In this document: positions 20,917 through 29,109 of the stretch, in pieces
Layout: each line of letters starts with the position of its first letter
Numbering within the stretch: the stretch's first letter is position 1
Assembly (NCBI RefSeq): GCF_001665785.1
Contig: NZ_LZSO01000013.1
Coordinates: 222,416-286,415, forward strand
Direction of reading: 5' to 3'
Source of the DNA: Mycolicibacterium peregrinum
GTDB lineage: Bacteria > Actinomycetota > Actinomycetes > Mycobacteriales > Mycobacteriaceae
Length of the DNA: 64,000 nucleotides
The notes under the pieces: model-generated
Told to the model about the DNA's origin: nothing
The model's database searches: none
The model's input: the letters and a program-made list of their open reading frames with translations, nothing else
Position numbers and translations under genes: made by a program

Positions 20917-20950
20917 CGCCTGTTACCTCTTCCCATCTCATACCCGGTTA

Positions 20951-21004
20951 TGTTAAACATTAACGACATTCGTCCGTGAGTTGAAACATCACAGTGAAAA
21001 CTGT
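20951..21004. promoter_or_regulatory. Divergent deoR/IMPase promoter region with candidate operators
   Basis: TGTTAAACA (20951-20959) is flanked by GTTA and TTAAC, giving an extended dyad. A second inverted repeat, ACAGT-gaaa-ACTGT, lies at 20991-21004. Both are suitable DeoR targets; binding is inferred. Confidence 0.5.
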
Positions 21005-21037
21005 CAACTATTCACACAGTGTCACAGGGGGTTGCCG

Positions 21038-21808
21038 ATGTCAGTCGAAGAGCGAAGAGCCCTGATCGAAGAACGACTTCGGGCTGACGGCGAAGTGGAT
21101 TTCGCCTCGTTGGCCGAGATGTTCGAGGTCTCGGAAATGACGATTCGGCGCGACATCGATGTTCTCGAAGCCCAAGGTGCGGTTCGCCGGGTACGCGGCG
21201 GTGCGATTGCCTACTCACACAAGTCCGAGGAGCCCGCATTCGGGACCCGCGTGGAGTCGGCGACCGCCGAGAAGGCGCATATCGCAACCGCCGCCGTCGA
21301 GCTGCTGGAACCACACGAGACCGTCATCATCGACAGCGGCAGCACCGCGCTGGCCGTGGCACACCAGATCCGTGGCCGCGGACTCGGTTTGACCGTGATC
21401 ACGCCGAGCGTGCTTGCCGCACTTGAACTCGTCGACGAACCCAACACCACCGTCTTCCTCACCGGCGGCCGAATGAGACCGGGTGAGCTCAGCCTCATCG
21501 GCTCCGACGCCCAGGCGACCTACCGGCGATACAACTGCGACACCTATGTCATGGGTGTTGCCGGCGTCGATGCCAAGCGCGGACTCACCGATTACCACAG
21601 CGAGGAAAGCGACGTTAAACGCGCGGCCATGGAGTCCGCCGACCGCGTCATCCTCGCTATCGACTCCAGCAAGCTCGGACGCGTCCAGCTGGTCAACATC
21701 GCGCCACTGAGCGCGGTGAACACGATCGTGACGGACGGTCCGCACGACGGCCCGGTACTGGAGGCCGCCCGACAGCAGGGCATCGACGTGCGGGTCGCGC
21801 ACGAGTGA
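21038..21808 (+). CDS. DeoR-family transcriptional repressor of the sugar/polyol locus
   Basis: 256 aa. An N-terminal DeoR winged helix-turn-helix (ERLRADGEVDFASLAEMF, then EVSEMTIRRDIDVLEAQG) is followed by the C-terminal sugar-phosphate sensor domain (IIDSGSTALAVAHQIRG, then VMGVAGVDAKRGLTDYHSEE). The start is ATG 21038 with AGGGGG 7 bp upstream; the frame is open from 20981 but has no better start. It heads the SDR/ABC/isomerase operon and probably also controls the divergent minus-strand genes. Members of this family usually respond to a phosphorylated sugar. Confidence 0.92.
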   Translation: MSVEERRALIEERLRADGEVDFASLAEMFEVSEMTIRRDIDVLEAQGAVRRVRGGAIAYSHKSEEPAFGTRVESATAEKAHIATAAVELLEPHETVIIDSGSTALAVAHQIRGRGLGLTVITPSVLAALELVDEPNTTVFLTGGRMRPGELSLIGSDAQATYRRYNCDTYVMGVAGVDAKRGLTDYHSEESDVKRAAMESADRVILAIDSSKLGRVQLVNIAPLSAVNTIVTDGPHDGPVLEAARQQGIDVRVAHE

Positions 21809-21848
21809 TCTCGACGGCCCATCGATCACAGTGAGAAAAGGAAGAGCA

Positions 21849-22622
21849 TTGACGAAGACAGTCGTAGTGACCGGCGCAGGATCCGGCATCGGTAAGGCCA
21901 TGGTGACCGAATTGGCGCGCCGGGGTTGGCAGGTCGTCGTGACTGACGTCGACGAGCAGGCCGCCAAAGCCTGTGCCGAACAACTCGATACTGCGGCCGG
22001 CCAGCACCACGAATACCTGCAGCTCGACGTGACCGATCCGGTCGGCGCGGCCAAGGTGGCCGACGATGTCGCCGATCGCCTCGGTCTGGACGCCTGGGTG
22101 AGCAACGCCGGCATCTCGTTCATGGAGCGCTTCCTGGACATGCCGCTGGACCGGGTCGAGAAGACCTTCGACATCAACCTCAAGGGCGTGTTCATCTGCG
22201 GTCAGGCCGCAGCCCGGGCGATGGTCCGCACCAGGAGCAAGGGCACCATCGTCAACACCGCCTCGATGGGCGGCAAGCAGGGCCGGGTTCCGTTCCTCAG
22301 CGATTACATCGCTTCCAAATTCGGCGTCATCGGGCTGACCCAGTCGATGGCCTATGAGCTTGCCGAGCACGGCATCACCGTCAACAGCATCTGCCCCGGC
22401 TATGTCGCCACGCCGATGCAGGAACGCGAACTCGAGTGGGAGGCCTCGTTGCGGGGCACGACCGCCGAAGCGGTGAAACAGATGTGGATCGATGACACCC
22501 CGCTTGGACGTGTCGAGCAGCCCGAAGATATCGCCAAGGCGCTGACCTTCCTGCTTTCTGAAGACGCCCGGTTCATCACCGGCGAGGCACTTGCCGTCAA
22601 CGGCGGCGCCTTCATGGATTGA
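21849..22622 (+). CDS. Short-chain dehydrogenase/reductase (polyol dehydrogenase candidate)
   Basis: 257 aa classical SDR. It has the cofactor motif VVVTGAGSGIGKAM, acidic NAD-selecting end of strand 2 (VVVTDVDE), NAG motif (WVSNAGIS), and the catalytic Ser/Tyr/Lys set in NTASMGG and DYIASKFG. The start is taken as TTG 21849, just after AAAAGGAAGA; a GTG at 21831 is in frame but has no ribosome site. The gene follows deoR by 40 bp and precedes the solute-binding protein. It is probably the oxidising step for an imported polyol or sugar. Confidence 0.88.
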   Translation: MTKTVVVTGAGSGIGKAMVTELARRGWQVVVTDVDEQAAKACAEQLDTAAGQHHEYLQLDVTDPVGAAKVADDVADRLGLDAWVSNAGISFMERFLDMPLDRVEKTFDINLKGVFICGQAAARAMVRTRSKGTIVNTASMGGKQGRVPFLSDYIASKFGVIGLTQSMAYELAEHGITVNSICPGYVATPMQERELEWEASLRGTTAEAVKQMWIDDTPLGRVEQPEDIAKALTFLLSEDARFITGEALAVNGGAFMD

Positions 22623-22654
22623 TCACCCACCGAATCAACAGGATTGGAAGGGAT

Positions 22655-23953
22655 ATGGCAGGAACAAGAAAGTGGTTGTCCTCCGTCGCCGCGCTGTTAG
22701 GGGCGACCACATTGGCGCTTGCGGGCTGTTCGAGTTCCGGCCCGACAAGCGAAAGCGGAAGCGGCGCAGGTGACATTCCCGCCGACCATGCCGGCACCGT
22801 GAAGATCCTCATGGAGGACGAACACGACACCGAAGCGGTCGAATCGCTGCTCGACGGCTTCAAGAAGGCGTATCCGAACATCAACGTCGAAATCGAGAAG
22901 CTTGCCTACGACTCGATGCGCGACAAGCTGGTGGCGTCGTTCCAAGCTCCGCAGGGCACGTACGACCTGATCATGATCGACAACCCGTGGACCGACGACT
23001 TCGTCAACGCCGGATTCCTTGCCCCGCTCGACAGCCGGATCGACTCGGCCGGCAAGCTCGACTACGACGACTTCTACCCGTCGCTGCGCGGGGTCAACGA
23101 GATCGACGGATCCACCTACGGCATCCCGATGTACAACTACGCGCAGGGCTACATCTACCGCGATGACCTGCTGCAGCAGGCGGGCCTCTCGGTACCGGTC
23201 AACCTCGACGAGCTCGTGACGACGGTCAACAAGCTGACGACACCGCAGCACGCCGGCATCGCGCACAGCCCGCAGCGCGGCTACAAGATCCTGGAGGAAT
23301 GGTCGAGCTGGTATGCCGCGGCCGGCGGGTCGATGTTCGACAAGGACGGCAATCCGACGATCGACACCCCGGAAGCCCACAAGGCGCTGCAGGTCTACAT
23401 CGACACCTTGAAGTCCGCCTCTCCGGCCAACAGCGTCAACTGGGCACAGGACGAGACCATCCGCTCGTTGTCCTCAGGCGGATCCGCGTCCATCGTCGGA
23501 TACAACTGGCTGACGTCGAGCCTCAACTCGCCCGAATCCGGCGAGCTGGCCGGCAAGTTCAAGCTGGCACCGATGCCGGGGGGCCGCGGTGCACTGGGCG
23601 TCTGGTCGTGGGCCATCCCGGCCAACTCCAAGGACTCTGACTCCGCCTGGGCGTTCATCTCCTGGATAACCGACAAGGACACCGACAAGCAGCGGGTCAT
23701 GCACGGCGGTGCGCCCACCCGGATCTCGACGGTCGCTGACCCAGAAGTCCGCAAGTCGGGCAACGGTGAAAGCTACTTCGCGGCGGTGGACGAAATTCTC
23801 AAGAACACCGTCCCGTTCGCGCAGGGGCCCAACGCCGAACAGATGGTGCAGGAGGTCGGCACGCAGCTCAACGAAGCGGTGATCGGCGCCAAGACCATCG
23901 ACCAGGCACTGGCCGACGCGCAGACCGCGGCCAACCAGATCACGGGCCGCTGA
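22655..23953 (+). CDS. ABC transporter extracellular solute-binding lipoprotein (family 1)
   Basis: Substrate receptor of the importer, 432 aa. The signal sequence ends in the lipobox LALAGC with lipidated Cys25. The mature part is a family 1 sugar-binding protein (AGTVKILMEDEHD; YDLIMIDNPWTDDF; PMYNYAQGYIYRDDLL). The start is ATG 22655 with GGAAGGG upstream; the ORF start at 22619 has no signal. Aromatic-rich binding segments suit a sugar or polyol ligand, which is not identified. A strong hairpin follows the gene. Confidence 0.92.
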   Translation: MAGTRKWLSSVAALLGATTLALAGCSSSGPTSESGSGAGDIPADHAGTVKILMEDEHDTEAVESLLDGFKKAYPNINVEIEKLAYDSMRDKLVASFQAPQGTYDLIMIDNPWTDDFVNAGFLAPLDSRIDSAGKLDYDDFYPSLRGVNEIDGSTYGIPMYNYAQGYIYRDDLLQQAGLSVPVNLDELVTTVNKLTTPQHAGIAHSPQRGYKILEEWSSWYAAAGGSMFDKDGNPTIDTPEAHKALQVYIDTLKSASPANSVNWAQDETIRSLSSGGSASIVGYNWLTSSLNSPESGELAGKFKLAPMPGGRGALGVWSWAIPANSKDSDSAWAFISWITDKDTDKQRVMHGGAPTRISTVADPEVRKSGNGESYFAAVDEILKNTVPFAQGPNAEQMVQEVGTQLNEAVIGAKTIDQALADAQTAANQITGR

Positions 23954-23956
23954 CCC

Positions 23957-23998
23957 GGTTTCCGCGGAGCGCTCCCCCTCCAGCGCTCCGCGGAAACC
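23957..23998 (+). promoter_or_regulatory. Intercistronic hairpin after the solute-binding protein gene
   Basis: Perfect 17-bp inverted repeat (23957-23973, 23982-23998) with 8-nt loop, placed 3 bp after the solute-binding-protein stop and 17 bp before the permease start. There is no U run, so an RNA 3'-end stabiliser or partial terminator that raises receptor expression over permeases is more likely than a full terminator. Confidence 0.8.
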
Positions 23999-24015
23999 CC
24001 CCGGGAGAGAGCACA

Positions 24016-24864
24016 ATGAGAAAGTTCCGCTACGGCATGATGGCGCCGTTCGCAACGGTATTCGCCGTTGCCATCGGTTTCCCCTTGGTGTACGCCGTGT
24101 ATCTCAGCTTCGTCGACAAAAAGCTGACCTCACAGCGGCCTGCGCAGTTCACCGGAATCGACAACTACACCAAGGCTTTTCACGGAAAGTTCATCGGCTC
24201 GCTGGGTGTTACCGCGACATATGTGGTGATCGCGGTGGTCGCCGAACTCGTCCTCGCGCTGCTGATCGCACTGGCACTGCAACGGCAGCGCTGGATGAAA
24301 GACCTGACCCGGTCGGTCCTGCTGATCCCGATGTTCATCACTCCGATCGCCGTGGCTTTGGTGTTCCGGTTCCTGCTCAACAGCCAACTCGGGGTGATCC
24401 CCAACGCATTGCACAAGATCGGCATCGACCACGACTTCTTCGGTTCCGGCTCGGCGCTTTTCACCCTGATCGCCATCGATGTCTGGCAGTGGACACCGTT
24501 TCTGGTCCTGCTCTTGGTCGCGGGCCTGGAGTCGATGCCCAAACAACCGCTCGAAGCCGCCAAGGTGGACGGGGCCAGTGGCCTCTATACCTTGTTCCGA
24601 GTCACCTTGCCGCTGCTGTCACCGGTTCTGACGGTTGCGGTCATGCTGCGTGCGCTCGACGCGCTCAAAGTCTTCGAATACGTCTACGCAACCACGCGAG
24701 GCGGTCCGGGCACCGAGACTGAGACCATCCAGTACCTGATGTACCAGACCGGCATCCAATTCTTCCGCCTCGGCGAGGCGAGTGCCATGGCATGCCTGGT
24801 CCTGGCATTCGTGCTGGCCGTCATCGTCGTCGTGTACCGCCGAATGGAGAAGTCCGCCGCATGA
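24016..24864 (+). CDS. ABC transporter permease (MalF/UgpA type)
   Basis: 282 aa, six predicted membrane helices. It has the EAA loop EAAKVDGASGLYTLFRVTLPLL near residue 185, which contacts the ATPase. N-terminal helix RYGMMAPFATVFAVAIGFPLVY. The start is ATG 24016 with GGGAGAGAG upstream. It overlaps the next permease by 4 bp (ATGA). Together with the second permease it forms the translocation channel of the carbohydrate importer. Confidence 0.92.
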   Translation: MRKFRYGMMAPFATVFAVAIGFPLVYAVYLSFVDKKLTSQRPAQFTGIDNYTKAFHGKFIGSLGVTATYVVIAVVAELVLALLIALALQRQRWMKDLTRSVLLIPMFITPIAVALVFRFLLNSQLGVIPNALHKIGIDHDFFGSGSALFTLIAIDVWQWTPFLVLLLVAGLESMPKQPLEAAKVDGASGLYTLFRVTLPLLSPVLTVAVMLRALDALKVFEYVYATTRGGPGTETETIQYLMYQTGIQFFRLGEASAMACLVLAFVLAVIVVVYRRMEKSAA

Positions 24865-25682
24865 GTGACGTACGGCGCAAGTCCTTCAGCGCGCTTCGCA
24901 TCGGGTTTCTCCTCGCCGGTGTAGCGATCGTCGTCCTGCCGTTGGCCTGGATCGCACTCGCCAGCTTCAAGACACCGGGACAGCTCAACGATCCGTGGCT
25001 GATCGCGTTCTCACCGTCGATGGACAACTGGAAACATGTACTCGACAGCACGATCGTCAGCGCTGTCGTCCGTAGCGCCATCGTCGCATTCGTGACGGTG
25101 GGCATCAGCATCACCGTCGGCAGCATGGCCGCCTACTCCATCAGTCGCTACAAAACCGGTGGCTCGGCAACCAGATTCGGCATGCTCGCCGCCCAGGTGC
25201 TACCACCGGCTGTCCTGGTCTTCCCGTTCCTCACCGCCGGGTACGCCATGAATCTCAGCGGAACGCTGATCCCGGTCATCTTTGCCCACATCAGCTTCGT
25301 GCTGCCATTCGTCACGTGGTTCCTGATCGGGCTGTGGGAAGCGGTCCCCCGGTCCCTGGAGGAGCAGGCGCTCGTCGACGGACTCACCCGGTTCGCCGCG
25401 TTCCGCAAGGTGATGGTCCCGCAGGTCTACCCGGGCATCGGCGCCTCGGCGATCTTCGGTTTCATCCTGTCCTGGAACGACATGTTCTACGGGCTTATCC
25501 TGGCGCCGAACAACAATCAGCTTCTGCCCGTGGCCATCTCATCGTTCAACACGTTCCGCGGCGTCGACCTCGGCTCGATGAGCGCCGCCATCATCGTCTC
25601 AATCGTTCCGGTCATCATCGCGGCGTTCTTCGTACAGCGACGCCTGATCCAAGGCATGGGCGGCGGAGCCGTCAAGTTCTAG
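24861..25682 (+). CDS. ABC transporter permease (MalG/UgpE type)
   Basis: 273 aa, six predicted membrane helices. EAA loop EEQALVDGLTRFAAFRKVMVP; the MalG-like N-terminus SFKTPGQLND follows helix 1. The start is ATG 24861, overlapping the previous stop. It is the second channel subunit of the importer. Confidence 0.92.
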   Translation: MSDVRRKSFSALRIGFLLAGVAIVVLPLAWIALASFKTPGQLNDPWLIAFSPSMDNWKHVLDSTIVSAVVRSAIVAFVTVGISITVGSMAAYSISRYKTGGSATRFGMLAAQVLPPAVLVFPFLTAGYAMNLSGTLIPVIFAHISFVLPFVTWFLIGLWEAVPRSLEEQALVDGLTRFAAFRKVMVPQVYPGIGASAIFGFILSWNDMFYGLILAPNNNQLLPVAISSFNTFRGVDLGSMSAAIIVSIVPVIIAAFFVQRRLIQGMGGGAVKF

Positions 25683-25708
25683 CCGCCTCGGCAGATTTTG
25701 GAGATCCC

Positions 25709-26761
25709 ATGGCAACTATCACTTTCCGCGATGTGTGCAAGGACTACGGTCACCTACGCATCGTCGACAATCTCAGCCTCGACCTGCCGGATGGATCGAT
25801 GACGGTCCTGGTGGGCCCATCAGGGTGCGGCAAGTCCACCTCCCTGCGGATGCTGGCCGGCCTTGAACCCATCAGTTCCGGTGACATCTTCATCGGCGAG
25901 CGCAACGTCACGCACGTCGACACCAGGGACCGCGACATCGCGATGGTGTTCCAGAACTACGCGCTGTACCCGCATCTGAACGTGCTGAACAACATTGCCT
26001 TCCCCTTGCGGGCCAAGGGGGTCAAGAAACCCGAAGCGCACCGGCGGGCCACCGAGGTCGCCGAATCGATCGGCCTCGGCAGCCTGCTCAACCGGAGGCC
26101 CAAAGATCTCAGCGGCGGTCAGCAGCAGCGCGTCGCGATCGCCCGCGCCATCGTGCGGGAACCCTCGGTGTTCCTGTTCGACGAACCGTTGAGCAACCTT
26201 GACGCCAAACTGCGCGTCGAAACCCGCACCGAGCTCCTGCACATCCAGCGCCGGCTGGGCATCACCTCCTTCTACGTCACCCATGACCAGGAAGAGGCCA
26301 TGACGTTGTCGGATCGCATGGTGGTGATGCGGGAAGGCAGTGTGGCCCAATCCGGCACCCCGCTGGAGGTGTACTCGAAACCGGCGGATACCTTCGTCGC
26401 CACCTTCGTCGGGTCGCCGAAGATGAACCTGATCCCGGGATCCAACGAAACAGGTGGATTCCGAACCGAATCCGGGCTACAACTCGACCTCATTGCACCG
26501 AGCGACGGCCCCGTCGTGCTCGGCGTGCGGCCCGACGATCTGCTGCTCACTCCCGCTCCGGATGCCTCCGCCATGGTGACTCTGGTCGAGCTCCTCGGGC
26601 CACGCGCCATTGTCACGGTGGCGGCCGGTGACACGGAGCTGACGGCAGTGGCCGAGGTCGGTCGGCTCAGTGGGGTCACCCCTGGCGCGTCGGTCAGCCT
26701 GCAGGTCAGGCCAAACAGTGCGCACTTCTTCGATCATTCCACCGGAAAGCGAATCAACTGA
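25709..26761 (+). CDS. Carbohydrate ABC transporter ATP-binding protein (MalK/UgpC type)
   Basis: 350 aa. Walker A is GPSGCGKST, the signature is LSGGQQQR, Walker B is VFLFDEP, and the H loop is VTHDQEEA. A C-terminal TOBE/regulatory domain occupies about residues 240-350 (GVRPDDLLL). The start is ATG 25709 with GGAG upstream; the frame continuing to 25316 is antisense-type noise over the permease. It energises the importer. The regulatory domain leaves room for control by other proteins. Confidence 0.94.
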   Translation: MATITFRDVCKDYGHLRIVDNLSLDLPDGSMTVLVGPSGCGKSTSLRMLAGLEPISSGDIFIGERNVTHVDTRDRDIAMVFQNYALYPHLNVLNNIAFPLRAKGVKKPEAHRRATEVAESIGLGSLLNRRPKDLSGGQQQRVAIARAIVREPSVFLFDEPLSNLDAKLRVETRTELLHIQRRLGITSFYVTHDQEEAMTLSDRMVVMREGSVAQSGTPLEVYSKPADTFVATFVGSPKMNLIPGSNETGGFRTESGLQLDLIAPSDGPVVLGVRPDDLLLTPAPDASAMVTLVELLGPRAIVTVAAGDTELTAVAEVGRLSGVTPGASVSLQVRPNSAHFFDHSTGKRIN

Positions 26762-26762
26762 G

Positions 26763-27701
26763 ATGACAACCACTCCCCCTGACGGATCCACCCTGGCACT
26801 CGGGATCAACACCTGCTTCGCGGTCAAACGCTGGCCGCAGCCGCAGGATTGGGCCCGCATCGTGGCCGAGGAATTCGGGCTGTCCAGCGTTCAGCTCAGC
26901 CTCGATCTGGTGCCATTCGGCCTGAGCAAGGACGCGATCCGGCGCTACGCCGACCGGGTTCGCGCCGCAGCCGACGAGTTCGGCATCAGCATCCACAGCG
27001 TGTTCACGGGACTGGCTGCTTACTCCTCCCCACTATTGCTCTCCGAGGACCCGTCCGACCGCGCCGCGGCATTCGAGTGGTATCAGGAGATGATTTCCTT
27101 CACCGCAGCGGTCGGCGCCACCGGACTCGGCGGCCACATCGGCGCGCTATCGGTGCCCGCGGCGGCCGACCCCACGCTGGCGAAAACACTCATAGCCACC
27201 GAACTGGACCTGATGCGCGAGCTTGCCGAAACCGCGGCCGACGCCGGACTCGATCACCTCCAATTCGAGAACCTGGCCGTGACACGCGAATACGGACACA
27301 GCATTGACGAGGCTCACGCCATCGAAACCGAACTCGCAGGCACCGCCGTTCCGTGGCGACTGTGTCTGGATCTGGGACATCCGTCATCTCTGACACCGGG
27401 CACGCCTAGTTCCGACCCGCTGGCGTGGTTGGCCGAGAAATGGCTGAACACCCCTGTGGTGCAGTTGCAGCAGTCTCCCGTCGGAGCGGACCACCACGGC
27501 CCCTTCACCGCAGCGGCCAATGCCGGCGGCACCGTCGACCGCGATGCAGTGCTGGACCAGTTGTCCGGGTGGAACGGGGACGTTCACCTGTTCTTCGAGA
27601 TCATCCATTCGAACGAATATCCCGATTCAACCGTCCTGGAGGAGCTGCGCGAGAGCGTGCAGTTCTGGCGCGACGGACTCGTCCACTCGACCACACGCTG
27701 A
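26763..27701 (+). CDS. Sugar phosphate isomerase/epimerase (xylose-isomerase-like TIM barrel)
   Basis: 312 aa, AP-endonuclease-2/xylose-isomerase-like TIM barrel. Metal-ligand candidates are in LQFENLAV (Glu), WRLCLDLGHPSS (Asp/His) and HLFFEIIHS (Glu). ATG 26763 begins one base after the ATPase stop. In this operon it is likely to convert a ketose made by the dehydrogenase to the isomer phosphorylated by the FGGY kinase. The reaction is inferred only from context. Confidence 0.82.
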   Translation: MTTTPPDGSTLALGINTCFAVKRWPQPQDWARIVAEEFGLSSVQLSLDLVPFGLSKDAIRRYADRVRAAADEFGISIHSVFTGLAAYSSPLLLSEDPSDRAAAFEWYQEMISFTAAVGATGLGGHIGALSVPAAADPTLAKTLIATELDLMRELAETAADAGLDHLQFENLAVTREYGHSIDEAHAIETELAGTAVPWRLCLDLGHPSSLTPGTPSSDPLAWLAEKWLNTPVVQLQQSPVGADHHGPFTAAANAGGTVDRDAVLDQLSGWNGDVHLFFEIIHSNEYPDSTVLEELRESVQFWRDGLVHSTTR

Positions 27702-27712
27702 GAGGGATACAC

Positions 27713-28477
27713 ATGGATATCGGCCTGCGCGACTCCGTCGCATTCGTCACCGGCGGCGGCACGGGCATCGGGCGTTGTACCGCACTGGCGCTGGCGGCCG
27801 AAGGTGCGGCCGTCGCGGTGGCCGATATCCACATCGAGTCAGCCCGCGCCACCGTCGCCGAACTCACCGCCCACGGCGCCGAAGCCATTGCCGTACAGGC
27901 AGATGTGAGCGACGAAGAGTCGGTGGCCGATGCCATCGCGACCACTGCGCACGAACTCGGCAGTCTCGATTCACTGGTGCTGTGCGCCGGGATCTCCGGT
28001 CTCTACGGCCGCTCGATCGACAAGATCAGCACCGACGAATGGGACCGCATGTTCGACATCAACGTGAAGGGCCAGTGGCTTCCGGCCAAGCATGCGCTGC
28101 CGTTCCTGCGCCTCAGTTCAAGGGCCTCCATCACGATCGTCGCCTCGGATTCCGCACTGGTTGCGGCGCCACTGCATATGCCCTACTGCGCGTCCAAGGG
28201 TGCGCTGATCATGATGGTCAACGCGATGGCCGTCGATCTGCGCGCCGACGGCATCCGGGTGAACTGCGTGTGTCCCAGCGTGGTGAACACTCGAATGCCC
28301 AAGAACGACGTCGGTTTGTCAGATGACGCAGACCTCGGTGACCGTTACCCGATCCACGAACCCGAGGACATCGCCCGTTACCTGACTTTCCTCGCCTCCC
28401 CTGCCGCGGCGACCATCAGCGGACACGCACTGGTCGCAGATTTCGGCTTCGTCGGACAGTCGTCGTTCCCCATGTGA
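27713..28477 (+). CDS. Second short-chain dehydrogenase/reductase of the locus
   Basis: 254 aa classical SDR. Cofactor motif FVTGGGTGIGRCTAL, with acidic VADIHIE at the end of strand 2 favouring NAD. Catalytic residues are in VASDSALV (Ser) and YCASKGAL (Tyr, Lys). The start is ATG 27713 with AGAGGG upstream. It is the last gene of the deoR-led operon. Two SDRs in one pathway suggest two oxidation/reduction steps or two stereoisomeric substrates. Confidence 0.87.
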   Translation: MDIGLRDSVAFVTGGGTGIGRCTALALAAEGAAVAVADIHIESARATVAELTAHGAEAIAVQADVSDEESVADAIATTAHELGSLDSLVLCAGISGLYGRSIDKISTDEWDRMFDINVKGQWLPAKHALPFLRLSSRASITIVASDSALVAAPLHMPYCASKGALIMMVNAMAVDLRADGIRVNCVCPSVVNTRMPKNDVGLSDDADLGDRYPIHEPEDIARYLTFLASPAAATISGHALVADFGFVGQSSFPM

Positions 28478-28490
28478 TGCGCCGCGCGCG

Positions 28491-29102
28491 CTAGTCCGCG
28501 ACACGAGTCGAGCACCTCGACTGGCGGGGACGTAGTATCAACGCCGCGGCCAGAAAACACAACGCACCGATGAAGGTGCCGAAATTGGCGAGCCGCTCGT
28601 CGACCGTCACGCCGGTCTTGCGAACGAACGCGGCGAGCGCGGAAACCCCGAACGCCACACAGCCCATCATGTTGATCCACGCAGCCTGCCAGCCAACGGA
28701 TTTCGGTGACCACGCGCCGACCGCAAGCACTGCCAGCACGCCGCTCAGCAGGAAGGCCAGTGAGCCGGTCGCGTCGGGGGCCCAGACGAACCGGCGCTCG
28801 GCCAGTACCGCGTGGGCCCAGACCGACGCGCCGGTACTGAGGTTGAACAGAAGGGTCCCGGCGAATTGTGTGGCCGCAGACCACCAGTCGAGTCCGCGTC
28901 CGGCGAGCGCGAGCTGCATGCCCGCGGCCGTGGTGAAGAACCACGAGCCGACGAAGCACAGCGTGTTCGTCGCGCCCGCACCGGCCAGCGCGGGGAAGCC
29001 CGGCACGGTGGCGGCCGCGAAGAACGACGATCCGATGGCGAACAGCCAACACTGCCGCGTCAGGGTGGCGAAGCGGGCAGTCACCGCCGACTCAGTGCAC
29101 AA
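28491..29102 (-). CDS. Conserved integral membrane protein (unknown function)
   Basis: 203 aa (197 if translation starts at GTG 29084 rather than TTG 29102; neither has a strong ribosome site). It has five or six hydrophobic segments, for example FAIGSSFFAAATVPGFPAL, FVGSWFFTTAAGMQLAL and AWINMMGCVAFGVSALAAF. The W/F/S pattern in the first helices somewhat resembles YrhK-like membrane proteins, but this is not secure. It begins 7 bp after the leuB stop on the same strand and so may be read from the serA-leuB transcript. Confidence 0.65.
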   Translation of the reverse strand: MCTESAVTARFATLTRQCWLFAIGSSFFAAATVPGFPALAGAGATNTLCFVGSWFFTTAAGMQLALAGRGLDWWSAATQFAGTLLFNLSTGASVWAHAVLAERRFVWAPDATGSLAFLLSGVLAVLAVGAWSPKSVGWQAAWINMMGCVAFGVSALAAFVRKTGVTVDERLANFGTFIGALCFLAAALILRPRQSRCSTRVAD

Positions 29103-29109
29103 TCACCGG

